A stretch of DNA of 64,000 nucleotides from Massilia sp. W12 (GTDB lineage: Bacteria; Pseudomonadota; Gammaproteobacteria; Burkholderiales; Burkholderiaceae_D), in NCBI RefSeq assembly GCF_037300705.1, contig NZ_CP147776.1, forward strand, positions 620,001-684,000, given 5' to 3'. The notes beneath the pieces were generated by a model. It searched no databases, was not told where the DNA came from, and was given only the letters and a program-made list of their open reading frames with translations. This document shows, in pieces, positions 8,596-16,841 of the stretch. Numbering within the stretch: the stretch's first letter is position 1; every line of letters starts with the position of its first letter. The translations under genes and the position numbers were made by a program.

Positions 8596-9204
8596 TCAGG
8601 CCCCAAACGCCAGCGCTCCCGCCAGACTGAACATCACCCCGCCGCTGGCCCCGTCTATCCATTTCCAGGCCACCGGCTTGGCAAACCATGGCGCCAGTTT
8701 GCGGGCGCCGAAACCGATAGCGCAAAACCATACGGTGGAGGCGCAAATTGCGCCCAGCGCAAAAGAAAAACGGTCTGGCGCATCGCTGCCCACCGCGCCC
8801 AGCAAGACCACCGTATCCAAATACACATGCGGATTCAGCCAGGACAGCGCGAGCACGCTGAATAAAGCCTGGCGCGCGCTTTGCACCGCAGGGCCGCTGG
8901 CGGCATCCAAATGATGCGCGCTGAATGCTGCGCGCAGGCTGCGCACCCCATACCACAGTAAAAAGGCGACCCCGCCCCATTTCGCCGCCGCCATCAAGAG
9001 CGGCGCATGCTGCAACATCGCGCCCAGTCCGCCCACGCCGGCGCTGATCAACAGCGCATCGGTCAGAATGCAGACCAGCACCGTCACCCCCACATGCCGT
9101 CCCAGCAAACCGGTCTTGATCACATGCGCATTTTGCGCCCCAATCGCCATGATCAAACCGCTGCCCAGGCCCAAACCCTGCCAAAAACTGATATTGCTCA
9201 ACAT
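8596..9204 (-). CDS. LysE/ArgO-type amino-acid exporter
   Basis: Inner-membrane protein of 203 residues with about six hydrophobic helices, typical of the LysE superfamily. It contains GLGLGSGLIMAIGAQNAHV near the N-terminus (the family GAQNA signature) and LSWLNPHVYLDTVVLLGA in the middle (LNPHxYLDT), as in ArgO/LysE exporters of arginine or lysine. ATG 9204 is used because AAGGAG precedes it on the minus strand. It is divergent from a LysR regulator with the usual LysG/ArgP arrangement, so expression probably depends on that regulator and intracellular basic amino acids. Confidence 0.9.
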   Translation of the reverse strand: MLSNISFWQGLGLGSGLIMAIGAQNAHVIKTGLLGRHVGVTVLVCILTDALLISAGVGGLGAMLQHAPLLMAAAKWGGVAFLLWYGVRSLRAAFSAHHLDAASGPAVQSARQALFSVLALSWLNPHVYLDTVVLLGAVGSDAPDRFSFALGAICASTVWFCAIGFGARKLAPWFAKPVAWKWIDGASGGVMFSLAGALAFGA

Positions 9205-9320
9205 CGCCCGCTCCTTGCAAAAACCGCCGCTGTGCGCGGCCTGATGCAATGCATTCTGCCTGCCGGAGAGAAATTGATGAAGTAAAATTAAATTAATTCA
9301 ACTCACATTAAGAAAAATTA
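9205..9320. promoter_or_regulatory. divergent control region of lysE- and argP-like genes
   Basis: A 116-bp intergenic region. Its right part is very AT-rich (about 9280-9320) next to the regulator start, and the exporter start is on the left. This is the expected position for LysR-type binding and overlapping divergent promoters. I see no unambiguous -35/-10 pair. Confidence 0.5.
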
Positions 9321-10226
9321 ATGTTCGATTCCCGTAAAACTGAAGCCCTGCTGGCGGTGTTCGATACCGGCTCGTTTGAAATGGCGGCGCGCGAATTGCA
9401 CCTCACCCCATCCGCCGTCTCGCAGCGCATCAGCGCGCTGGAGCAGGAATTGGGCGCGCCCCTGGTCTTGCGCGGCAAACCCTGCCGCCCCAGCGCCACC
9501 GGGCAGCGCGTGTTGCGCTATTTGCGCCAGCATCAAATGCTGGAAGCCGAGTTGCGCACAGAATTATTCCCGGCGGCAGAGCAGCCGACCCGCATCGCGC
9601 TGGCGCTGAATAATGACACCCTGGCGACCTGGCTGCTGCCGGCCCTGGCCGGTTTTTTACAGCGCGAAGCGATTTTGCTCGATATCTTGCTGGATGATCA
9701 GGAGCACACTTTCAAAGCCTTGGAGCAAGGGCTGGCCCTGGCCGGGGTGGCGGCGCGCGCGCAAGCCATGCGCGGCGGCATGGTGCAGCCGCTGGGACGC
9801 ATGCGCTACCACTTGCTGGCCACTCCCGAATTCGCGGCGCGCTGGTTTGGCGCCGGCTTGCAACGTCAGGCATTACGCCAAGCGCCGTTGCTATCGTTTG
9901 ACCGCAAAGACATGCTGCAAGCCGATTTTCTGCAACAGCATTTCGGCTTGGGGCAGGGCAGTTATCCGGTGCATTTCATCCCCGCATCCTCGGCCTATTT
10001 CCAAGCGCTGCGCTTAGGGCTGGGCTATGGCTTGATTCCGGAATTGCAATCCGGCCCGCTGCAGGAAAGCGGCTTGATTGATCTGGCGCCGGATAAAACG
10101 GTGGATGTGATGCTGTACTGGCATGCCTGGAAATTGCAATCGCCGCGCCTGCAAAATCTGGGCAATGCGATCTTGGACGCGGCGCGCCGCGTCTTGCTGC
10201 CGCCGCTTGCGCAAACTGAAGAATGA
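9321..10226 (+). CDS. LysR-family regulator, ArgP/LysG-like
   Basis: Protein of 301 residues. The N-terminal winged helix-turn-helix (about 1-60) reads EALLAVFDTGSFEMAARELH and LTPSAVSQRISALEQELG, and a LysR substrate-binding domain follows from about residue 80. The N-terminus and the divergent LysE/ArgO exporter resemble ArgP (IciA)/LysG, which activates the exporter gene in response to arginine or lysine. ATG 9321 starts after an AT-rich leader with no strong ribosome-binding site. Likely a dedicated activator of the neighbour; the exact effector is inferred. Confidence 0.88.
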   Translation: MFDSRKTEALLAVFDTGSFEMAARELHLTPSAVSQRISALEQELGAPLVLRGKPCRPSATGQRVLRYLRQHQMLEAELRTELFPAAEQPTRIALALNNDTLATWLLPALAGFLQREAILLDILLDDQEHTFKALEQGLALAGVAARAQAMRGGMVQPLGRMRYHLLATPEFAARWFGAGLQRQALRQAPLLSFDRKDMLQADFLQQHFGLGQGSYPVHFIPASSAYFQALRLGLGYGLIPELQSGPLQESGLIDLAPDKTVDVMLYWHAWKLQSPRLQNLGNAILDAARRVLLPPLAQTEE

Positions 10227-10234
10227 TGCCGGGT

Positions 10235-11683
10235 TTACAGCGCGCTGACCTGGCGTCGTTGCAGTAAATGCGCCGCATGCAAGGCGTCGGCGCGCTGCTG
10301 GGTGACTTCATCATGGCGCGCCGCCAGCGCCGCCGCCAGCAATTGCGCGCTTTGCGCGGCGTCTGCGGTGCGTCCCTGTTGCAGATACGCTTGCTGCAAG
10401 GCGGCCAATAATTCCGGCGGCGCATGGCTTTGCCCGGCTTGGCGTGAGATGGCCAGGGCCTGTTCCAGACAATGCAAAGCCTGGCCGGCATCGTGTAATA
10501 AGGCTAAGCTGGTTTGCGCTTGCAATTGCCACGCCGCAATCTGATCCAATACGCGCCCTTGCGGGGCCGAGGTGGCGCGCAAAATGCAGGCATGCGCCGC
10601 TTCCAGTTCTTGCAACATCAGCTGCGCACGCGCCTGGCAGCACAGCGCATCATATAAAAGTTGCGGCGCGCCCAATTGCTTGGCGCTCTGCTCCAGTTCC
10701 TGCGCTGCGGCAAGCGCAGTCGCGGCATCGTTTAAGGCCAGGCAATTGCGGCACCAGGCGCCCAGGGTGATCGCATAGTTATAGGAAGATTTCAGCGCAG
10801 ATTGCAACTGCAGTCCTTCTTGCAGCAAGGGGCGGGCTTGCGCATGTCTTTGCAAGCCGGACAGCACTTCGGCATTGCGCATCAGCGCCGCGCCCAGGGT
10901 TTCCGGCCAGGCATTGGGACGGGCCAGCGTCAGAGCGCGGCTGCTGGCGGCCAGCGCCTCCGGATAAGCTTGTAAATGCAGATAGGCATAAGATTGATTG
11001 CCGGCGGCGATAATCGCGCGCTGCAGCTGGCCGCTGGCCAGGCTGGCTTGATGCGCCGACTCCCACCACACAATCGCCTGCGGCAGCTGACCTTCCATTT
11101 CCGTCAAAATGCCCCAGAAAAACGCGACTCCGGATTGCAGACCCGGATGCAGACCGTCAATGCTGGCCGGCATGCGCAAACGCCAGATCTGGCGCGCCGC
11201 CTTGACATCCGCATATACATCGGCAATCGCCATATTGATTTCGGCAAACCGTTTGCGCAAAGGGTCCTGGGCATGTGCGGCGGCATCCGCAAACACCTGT
11301 TGCCGCGCCAGCGGGCGGCCGATGCTGCGATACAGATGCGCCAGCAAGAGATAGGCGTCGCATACGCCGTCATTGTCGCGCAGTGCTTGAAAGCCGGCCA
11401 GCGCTGCTTGCGCCGCTGCTTGCCCGGCGGCGGTATCGCCATGCAAAACCGCCAACTCGCCCTCAACCAGTAATAGGCGGGCGTGTGCGCAAGGCTGGGT
11501 GGCTTCCCCGCATTCACGCAAGCCGGCGCGCGCCTGATGCGCCAGGCTTTGCGCTTCGCTGCAGTTGCGCTGGCGCAGATGCCAGGCCAATTCAATTTGC
11601 CGCAAAAGCGCAGGCAAACCTTGCGCCGCCGCCAAGGCTTGGCGGCATGCCAGGATTTCATCTTCGAGCGCCAAAAAAAGCAT
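10235..11683 (-). CDS. TPR-repeat protein related to a sensor-kinase N-terminus
   Basis: Cytoplasmic protein of 482 residues made of TPR-like helix pairs throughout, with no catalytic domain. It resembles the first ~500 residues of the hybrid kinase at 57840-62159: both carry LAWHLRQR near the start, a similar repeat spacing, 'LARP.(A/G)WP..LG' in the middle and 'SYAITL' later. It stops just before the point where that kinase enters its GAF domain, so it is a stand-alone TPR sensor module. ATG 11683 has GGAGAAAGAG just upstream, so it is independently translated. A decayed kinase remnant lies 88 bp upstream on the same strand. Function unknown; possibly a ligand-binding or adaptor protein. 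Confidence 0.8.
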   Translation of the reverse strand: MLFLALEDEILACRQALAAAQGLPALLRQIELAWHLRQRNCSEAQSLAHQARAGLRECGEATQPCAHARLLLVEGELAVLHGDTAAGQAAAQAALAGFQALRDNDGVCDAYLLLAHLYRSIGRPLARQQVFADAAAHAQDPLRKRFAEINMAIADVYADVKAARQIWRLRMPASIDGLHPGLQSGVAFFWGILTEMEGQLPQAIVWWESAHQASLASGQLQRAIIAAGNQSYAYLHLQAYPEALAASSRALTLARPNAWPETLGAALMRNAEVLSGLQRHAQARPLLQEGLQLQSALKSSYNYAITLGAWCRNCLALNDAATALAAAQELEQSAKQLGAPQLLYDALCCQARAQLMLQELEAAHACILRATSAPQGRVLDQIAAWQLQAQTSLALLHDAGQALHCLEQALAISRQAGQSHAPPELLAALQQAYLQQGRTADAAQSAQLLAAALAARHDEVTQQRADALHAAHLLQRRQVSAL

Positions 11684-11771
11684 GGCTCTTTCTCCGTATT
11701 GCGTGCGCAGCGCTAAATATTACTGTAAATCTGTCGATCAGCCCCGGCATTTATCGCGCGCCGGCGCCGGC

Positions 11772-12422
11772 TTACAGGCTGGCGGCGCTCTGAGGCAGCG
11801 GCAAATACAGTTGGAAACAACTGCCGGCCCCGGGGCTGGAGCGCACATTCAAACGCCCGCCATGTTTTTCAATAATCCCGAATGCAATCGACAAGCCCAG
11901 ACCGCTGCCTTTGCCAACCTGTTTGGTGGTGAAAAACGGCTCCAGAATGCGCGCCCGCACCGTCTCGTCCATGCCGCAGCCATTATCCTCCACTTCTGCA
12001 AGTAATTCTGTCCCTTGTTGCCGCAAACGTAATTGCACCAGACCCGGCGCGCCGGGCCAGCGCGACTTTTAAATATTTCCCGTTCGGGCTTAACATTAAG
12101 AGGCTGAACAGATCCGCCTGCACCAGCGGAAACACATGTTCTTCAATACAGGCGTGAATGCGCGGTAAATCCAGCAGCGCGGTCATTTCCTGCCCGATCA
12201 CCGCCAGATGTTCCAGCACGTCATTGGCGATTTGCTGGGCTTGCGCCTGCGCCGCCTGCGTGGCCAGGCTAAGCGCAGCATCTGTCCCTCTTCATCGACC
12301 AGCAGCAGGCCGAAGAAATTCGCATGCACCAGAGAAAATAAATGTTCTTCAATGCAGGCGAACACGCGCGGCAGTTCCAGCATGGCGGTCAGCTCCTGGC
12401 CGATTGCCGCCAGCTGCGCCAT
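11772..12422 (-). pseudogene. remnant of a GAF - histidine kinase gene with internal deletions
   Basis: Three minus-strand fragments read in order. First, 12422-12198 is a GAF start (AAIGQELTAMLELPRVFAC). After a frame change, 12219-11983 is a second, very similar GAF start (AVIGQEMTALLDLPRIHAC). Both GAF copies break off at the same point, shortly after their third strand. Another frame change leads into 12038-11772, a histidine-kinase ATPase end with EVEDNGCGMDE (N box), FFTTKQVGKGSGLGLSI (G boxes) and a final YLPLPQSA. The H-box, the rest of both GAF domains and any N-terminal domain are missing. A further in-strand ATG at 12505 opens only 23 codons. This is a decayed member of the TPR-GAF-kinase family seen elsewhere in the window. 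Confidence 0.8.
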
Positions 12423-12762
12423 GATCTCGCCGCTTAAACCGTATGCCGGACTTGAACCTTGTGCGGGTCCAGATCATCCGGTTTGATGCGTTTGAAAATA
12501 GCCATGTTCAAACTCGATGTTGGTATGGGTTGGGCGCATAGCCAGTATTGATGAAAAAGACAGCTTCGTCAAACTGGAATGCGGTTATTTTTGTTGCTTG
12601 ACGGTGGCGCGCCAGTGTCGCCATACGCGCCTGTTTTGTTGATGCTGTGTGCCGCTGGCTTGTGGCGCAGGGATGAGCGGGGAGGGGCGTTGCGGGGTTT
12701 TCTGTCTCAATAGTGCGCCGCCCGGGGAGGGCGGCAGCCGGATGCTGCGTCTTGTGTCGGCT
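12423..12762. other. non-coding stretch between kinase pseudogene and YdjM-like gene
   Basis: About 340 bp without a convincing gene. It holds a 23-codon minus-strand reading frame starting at 12505, possibly the decayed 5' edge of the pseudogene, and a GC-rich inverted repeat GCCGCC / GGCGGC near 12717-12735 after the end of the YdjM-like gene, without a T-run. Confidence 0.5.
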
Positions 12763-13293
12763 TTACCCCGCTTGGCGCCGGCGCAGCAGATGCGCGCCGC
12801 CCCACAGCGCCAGCATGGGCAGCCAAATCCACAGGAATTCCGAGTACAGCGTCTGCACTCCGCGCCAGGACAGAAAACCGCGCCCGATTGGCGAGACTTC
12901 AATCGGCGTGACAGGCCAGAATAAACGTTCATGCAGCGCCGGCCACAGCAGCGCCACGCCTTCGCCGCCATTTGTGGCCATATCCAGCAAGCCATGCGAA
13001 GCCGCCGCCAGCGCGATAAATCCACCCCACAGCCAGGGGCGCTGCACTTGCTTCCAATACGCCGCACAGCAGCACAGCAAACCCAGCAGGGCGGCGAAGG
13101 CGAGCGAGTGGCTGGCGCCGCGATGGCCGAATTGATCGGTGTATGCGATGCCGAATTTGAACGCCAGCACATCCGCATCCGGCAAGATGGCGACTGCCAT
13201 GCCGAGCATGGCGAGCGGGCGCGGAATCCATTTTTCGGTGGCGATCAAGGCCGCGAACATGGGTACGGCGGCGTGGCTGAAGATAGTGGGCAT
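12763..13293 (-). CDS. YdjM-like membrane metal-dependent hydrolase
   Basis: Membrane protein of 176 residues in the YdjM/DUF457 group. Putative metal ligands are H7 (IFSHAAVPM), the LPDADVL aspartates (about 38-42), HRGASHSLAF (HxxxSH, about 57-62) and HGLLDMATNGGEG (HxxxD, about 99-103). Several hydrophobic helices lie between them. E. coli YdjM is an SOS-linked inner-membrane protein of unknown substrate. The start is 3 bp after the stop of the nitrilase-fold gene, so it is probably the last gene of that operon, although a separate house-keeping role is equally possible. Confidence 0.82.
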   Translation of the reverse strand: MPTIFSHAAVPMFAALIATEKWIPRPLAMLGMAVAILPDADVLAFKFGIAYTDQFGHRGASHSLAFAALLGLLCCCAAYWKQVQRPWLWGGFIALAAASHGLLDMATNGGEGVALLWPALHERLFWPVTPIEVSPIGRGFLSWRGVQTLYSEFLWIWLPMLALWGGAHLLRRRQAG

Positions 13294-13296
13294 GGT

Positions 13297-14694
13297 TTAA
13301 TTAAGCTTGGTTTGCATCCAGCTGGCGCTGTTCCAGATGAATGTTGCAGCTTGTGCAGCGTCGTTTGGCAATTTTACAGTGGTGCGGGCGCGCGCCTGAT
13401 CGGGCGGCGTCGGATTTTTTGGGCATTGCAACAGGGCGCAATCTTTGGCGGAAGGCGGGGCCTCAGTCCCAAGAGCTAAACTGCTCAGCACCACAATGCG
13501 GGCTGCCGACACTTCAGATAAATTGAAGGCTTGCTGATGCGCCCAGCGCCCTGTATTTGCTTCTCTATCCAAAATCGGGATGAACAGCCAATCCGGTTGC
13601 CAGTCGGCGATTAAACTGGTCAAAAATTCCAGCTTGCAATCCTGGCAGATTAAAACCAGGCAACGGCCAAAGCCATCCAGATCGGCGATGGTGATCGCAT
13701 CGCCGCCCGCATTGTGCTCATAGTGACCGTCTGAGGCCGCCAGCCAGATTTTGCGCTGTCGCCATAGGACTTTGCCGCGATGGTTTAAAACACGGGTTTC
13801 ATTCCAATGCAAACCCTGCGCGTTTGGGGTTTCGCTATGACCGGAGCCAGCCACCAGCAGGCGCAACGGGGCCGGCGCGGCGCTGAGTTTGTTCTGTAAA
13901 TCTTGCGCATGCGCCGCACTGACCAGTAATTCCGGCGCCATCGCCAAGTCGAGTTTTGCATGGCTGCGCAAGCCTTCTTGCAAGCCTTGCCAAATCAATT
14001 CCGCTGCATGCAGATGGGGGGCGAGGCGGTAATCCATGCTGGGCATCTCACCGATGGCGCCGGGCGTTTGCACTAAATCGCCAGCTTGGCGCGCCAGGGG
14101 CATCAAACACAGCACCGGCTGGGGGCTGATATCGAATACCCCGCTATCATTCATGCCATAACAGCATTGTTGCGTGGCAATCTTACGTTTTTGAAATGTA
14201 TAAACACGCTCAGCCAGGCTCAGATGCGCAAAGCAGGCAGCGGAATCCACTGCGCAGGCATGTTCTTGCAAGCGGCTGTTTTTCAGCAATGGGCCGCGCG
14301 CAATCAAGCGATGTGCTTGGCTTTCTGCGTAGAAGCCGTGGTTTTCGCGTTGTTGTTTCATTTCTTTTAGCCAGGGCGCCAAGCTGCTGCGGCTGCGCCC
14401 GGCTTTGGTCATTGCATAGCGTGGATGAATGGCGGCGAATTGCGCATCCAATTCCAACAAAACTTCCCATAATGCTTTATCGCGCGCCTGCGCATCCGGC
14501 AAGGCTTGAATCCCCTGCCATGTCTTGTCCAGCATTTCAAGGGCTTGCGCGCTGTTGGCGTTTTTCAACTGGAGTTGCAGGCGATCCCGCCAGCCGCAGC
14601 AGCGCGTTTGCGCCGCCAGTTGCACGTCCGAACCGTGCTGGAAAAAACGCGCAAACAGTTGCAAGATGCATTGCGCAAGCAGGGGCTGGCTCAT
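13297..14694 (-). CDS. nitrilase-fold (carbon-nitrogen hydrolase-like) protein of the KGGVGRT cassette
   Basis: Protein of 465 residues in two parts. Residues 1-~210 are helical with no recognised domain. Residues ~220-440 look like a carbon-nitrogen hydrolase: E255 (AMAPELLVS), K315 (WRQRKIW) and C350 (VLICQDCKLEFL) are spaced 60 and 35 residues apart, matching the Glu-Lys-Cys triad of nitrilases, with LLVAGSGHSET and DWLFIPILDRE as likely core strands. Family members hydrolyse nitriles or amides, or amidate small molecules. The start overlaps the NTPase stop (ATGA), so the two are co-translated. I infer that this is the enzymatic output of the cassette; its substrate is unknown. Confidence 0.7.
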   Translation of the reverse strand: MSQPLLAQCILQLFARFFQHGSDVQLAAQTRCCGWRDRLQLQLKNANSAQALEMLDKTWQGIQALPDAQARDKALWEVLLELDAQFAAIHPRYAMTKAGRSRSSLAPWLKEMKQQRENHGFYAESQAHRLIARGPLLKNSRLQEHACAVDSAACFAHLSLAERVYTFQKRKIATQQCCYGMNDSGVFDISPQPVLCLMPLARQAGDLVQTPGAIGEMPSMDYRLAPHLHAAELIWQGLQEGLRSHAKLDLAMAPELLVSAAHAQDLQNKLSAAPAPLRLLVAGSGHSETPNAQGLHWNETRVLNHRGKVLWRQRKIWLAASDGHYEHNAGGDAITIADLDGFGRCLVLICQDCKLEFLTSLIADWQPDWLFIPILDREANTGRWAHQQAFNLSEVSAARIVVLSSLALGTEAPPSAKDCALLQCPKNPTPPDQARARTTVKLPNDAAQAATFIWNSASWMQTKLN

Positions 14695-16841
14695 GCGCTG
14701 GCTTCCGGGGAAATGGGCGGGATGCTTAAGATAGCAGAAAGTTTTTGGCTTAGGGAGGTGTGGCCAAGGGTGAGTGCGATTTTTTGTAGTTTTTGAAAGC
14801 TTTCTATGCTATGTGAAACAGAGCGTTTGATATCCTCTTTTGATAGGATTTGAAAAAATGAGTCAAAATGATCAAGCCATTTGTTTGTCTCTTCAATATT
14901 GATGGTGTTTAATAAGTCTAAAAAGCCAACAAGAGATTGAAGGTTTTTAATTGCATATTCGGTTATTGAAAATATATTGCCCAATCCGGAGATGTGAGCT
15001 GCCTCATGGTAATTTTCTGAAAATTCCACTATCAATGCTTCATTATTTTCCTCTAATAATAAATCTAGGCATCGACTAAAGCTGTCGTCGGCGAAAAATA
15101 AAAGATGGTGTGGCGCTTTTATTGATGCAATAACTTTAATTTTTTCAAATGGGCTAATTTTTGTTAAGGAGAATATTTGTGTTAATAAATTCCATTGCTC
15201 AAAAATTGCTTCCTCGTCTGCTATGTGCAATTTTTTAATGGCTAATTTAATTATGGTTAATGCGGAAAATTCATTAATGTCTTTTTCTTTGATGAAATTT
15301 CTGGTTGCGGTGAATTGGATGGCGAAAATCCAATTACTGCTGTACATGGAGGGAAATTCCCTATTGCTAAGTTTTTCACAAAGTGAATTTAATAGAATTT
15401 CAGATGAAGGGTGTTTTTTAATAATTTCCAATGCGTAGAGCAATGAAAGGCAGGAGTATAAAATTGAATCACTTTCTTCTTTTATGCATTCTTTGATTGC
15501 ACTGAAAATAATTTCTGCCGTACTGTCATTGTAAGAGAATTTGGAAATTTCCGAAAATGTTTGCCACCAAACTTCCGGAGCCTTTTTAACCAGCTCGCGG
15601 GCATGGTGAAGGATTTGGTATAACGCCTTCTCTTTAAAATGTGCATCACACCTGGATAGAAACTGGTCAGAAGGAATTTCTTTAATTGCTTTGCTCAAGG
15701 CTAGTAAGTATTCTGGGTTAATAAAATCGCTATTATCTTCATCGCAAGCGCTGAAGCTTAAATGTCTTAATTCTCGAATGGAGCGGCTGGTATTTTCCTT
15801 TTCCAGGTTTTTTAGATGTTCAATATCAACAAACTTTGCTTTGGCTCTGAGCTGAATTTGCTGCAAGGATTCGCGTGAAAATTCCGGCATCGCCAATGTC
15901 TTGTCCAGCAAGACCTGTGACAGCAAATGGTAGCGCAAGCTAAGCGAATCAAATTTGCAATCATCCACTTCCAGCAGCGCCAGGCTTTCCATGCAGGGCA
16001 GATGCAAAAATTCCGGTAAAGCATGGCTGCGCATTTGCTGCTGAATTTCCTCGCGGGATATATCCAGCTTGCGGAAAAACTGTGTTTCTGCAATTGCGCG
16101 TGCATTGCTGTATTGATCGCTCTCCACTGGCGGGGTGCGCATGGGCAGCAAGAAAAGTTTTGCTTGCGGCAGTTGTTGGCGGATTTGCTGCCCAACTTGC
16201 GCGATGCCCTCGATATTTTGCCGATTGTAAATAAAACAGAGTGCGACTTGATCCGGCAATTGCATGGTGCAGACCCCGGCGGCATCGGCCAGGCCGGTGC
16301 GGCTGTCGATTAAAATCTCATCATATTGATTGCGCGCCCAAGCTTGCAATTCCTGCAGTAAAAAACCGCCGGCATGTAAATCAAAAAAATCCTGCCAGGA
16401 AAATGCGGCTAATTTTTCCGCAAATGAGCGTCCTTGCGCATCTTGCGGCGCGCCCGCGCTGATTAAATCCAAACGGCCGGACATGCCAAGCAGACTTTTT
16501 GCATCATCATCAATCAGACTTTGCACGCAACTCGAAAAAATCGAGCCATCTTTGATTTGCTGGGCATATGCATCAAATTGATCCGCATGCTGTGTAAAAT
16601 TTTCACTCCAGCCATGCAATACATCCAGCACGCCCGGCCTGTGTTGCATCTCTTTCCGGGTGGCCTGGCCATGCAGAAATTGGAAGTAACGGCCCAGGCC
16701 GGGCGCTTCCAAATCCCAGTCCATTAACAGCACTTTTTTGCCATTCATGGCGGCGATAAAGGCCAGATTGGTCAGCGCCATGGTGCGTCCGACGCCGCCT
16801 TTGTAGGAATAAAAACTGGTGATTTTGCCTGCTTGCGTCAT
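14691..16841 (-). CDS. KGGVGRT-type ParA/MinD-like NTPase with helical C-terminal domain
   Basis: Protein of 716 residues. Residues 1-~330 are a SIMIBI (ParA/MinD-like) P-loop NTPase with deviant Walker A K14GGVGRT20, where Arg replaces the usual second Lys, D41WDLEAPGLGRYF and an ILIDSRTGLAD segment (D179-S-R-T). This KGGVGR subgroup is typical of multidomain NTPases next to effector-like genes rather than chromosome partitioning. Residues ~340-716 are all-helical, unrecognised and encoded by strikingly AT-rich DNA (about 14750-15830), unlike the GC-rich NTPase half. It overlaps its neighbours by 4 bp on both sides. I infer a regulatory NTPase with a swappable sensor domain; no ParB or parS-like element is present. 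Confidence 0.8.
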   Translation of the reverse strand: MTQAGKITSFYSYKGGVGRTMALTNLAFIAAMNGKKVLLMDWDLEAPGLGRYFQFLHGQATRKEMQHRPGVLDVLHGWSENFTQHADQFDAYAQQIKDGSIFSSCVQSLIDDDAKSLLGMSGRLDLISAGAPQDAQGRSFAEKLAAFSWQDFFDLHAGGFLLQELQAWARNQYDEILIDSRTGLADAAGVCTMQLPDQVALCFIYNRQNIEGIAQVGQQIRQQLPQAKLFLLPMRTPPVESDQYSNARAIAETQFFRKLDISREEIQQQMRSHALPEFLHLPCMESLALLEVDDCKFDSLSLRYHLLSQVLLDKTLAMPEFSRESLQQIQLRAKAKFVDIEHLKNLEKENTSRSIRELRHLSFSACDEDNSDFINPEYLLALSKAIKEIPSDQFLSRCDAHFKEKALYQILHHARELVKKAPEVWWQTFSEISKFSYNDSTAEIIFSAIKECIKEESDSILYSCLSLLYALEIIKKHPSSEILLNSLCEKLSNREFPSMYSSNWIFAIQFTATRNFIKEKDINEFSALTIIKLAIKKLHIADEEAIFEQWNLLTQIFSLTKISPFEKIKVIASIKAPHHLLFFADDSFSRCLDLLLEENNEALIVEFSENYHEAAHISGLGNIFSITEYAIKNLQSLVGFLDLLNTINIEETNKWLDHFDSFFQILSKEDIKRSVSHSIESFQKLQKIALTLGHTSLSQKLSAILSIPPISPEASA

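Noticed and set aside
14691-16841. ParA-like gene as a chromosome or plasmid partitioning locus
   Set aside because: No ParB gene or parS-like repeats nearby, deviant KGGVGRT motif and a large extra C-terminal domain; the neighbours are a nitrilase-fold protein and a winged-helix regulator.
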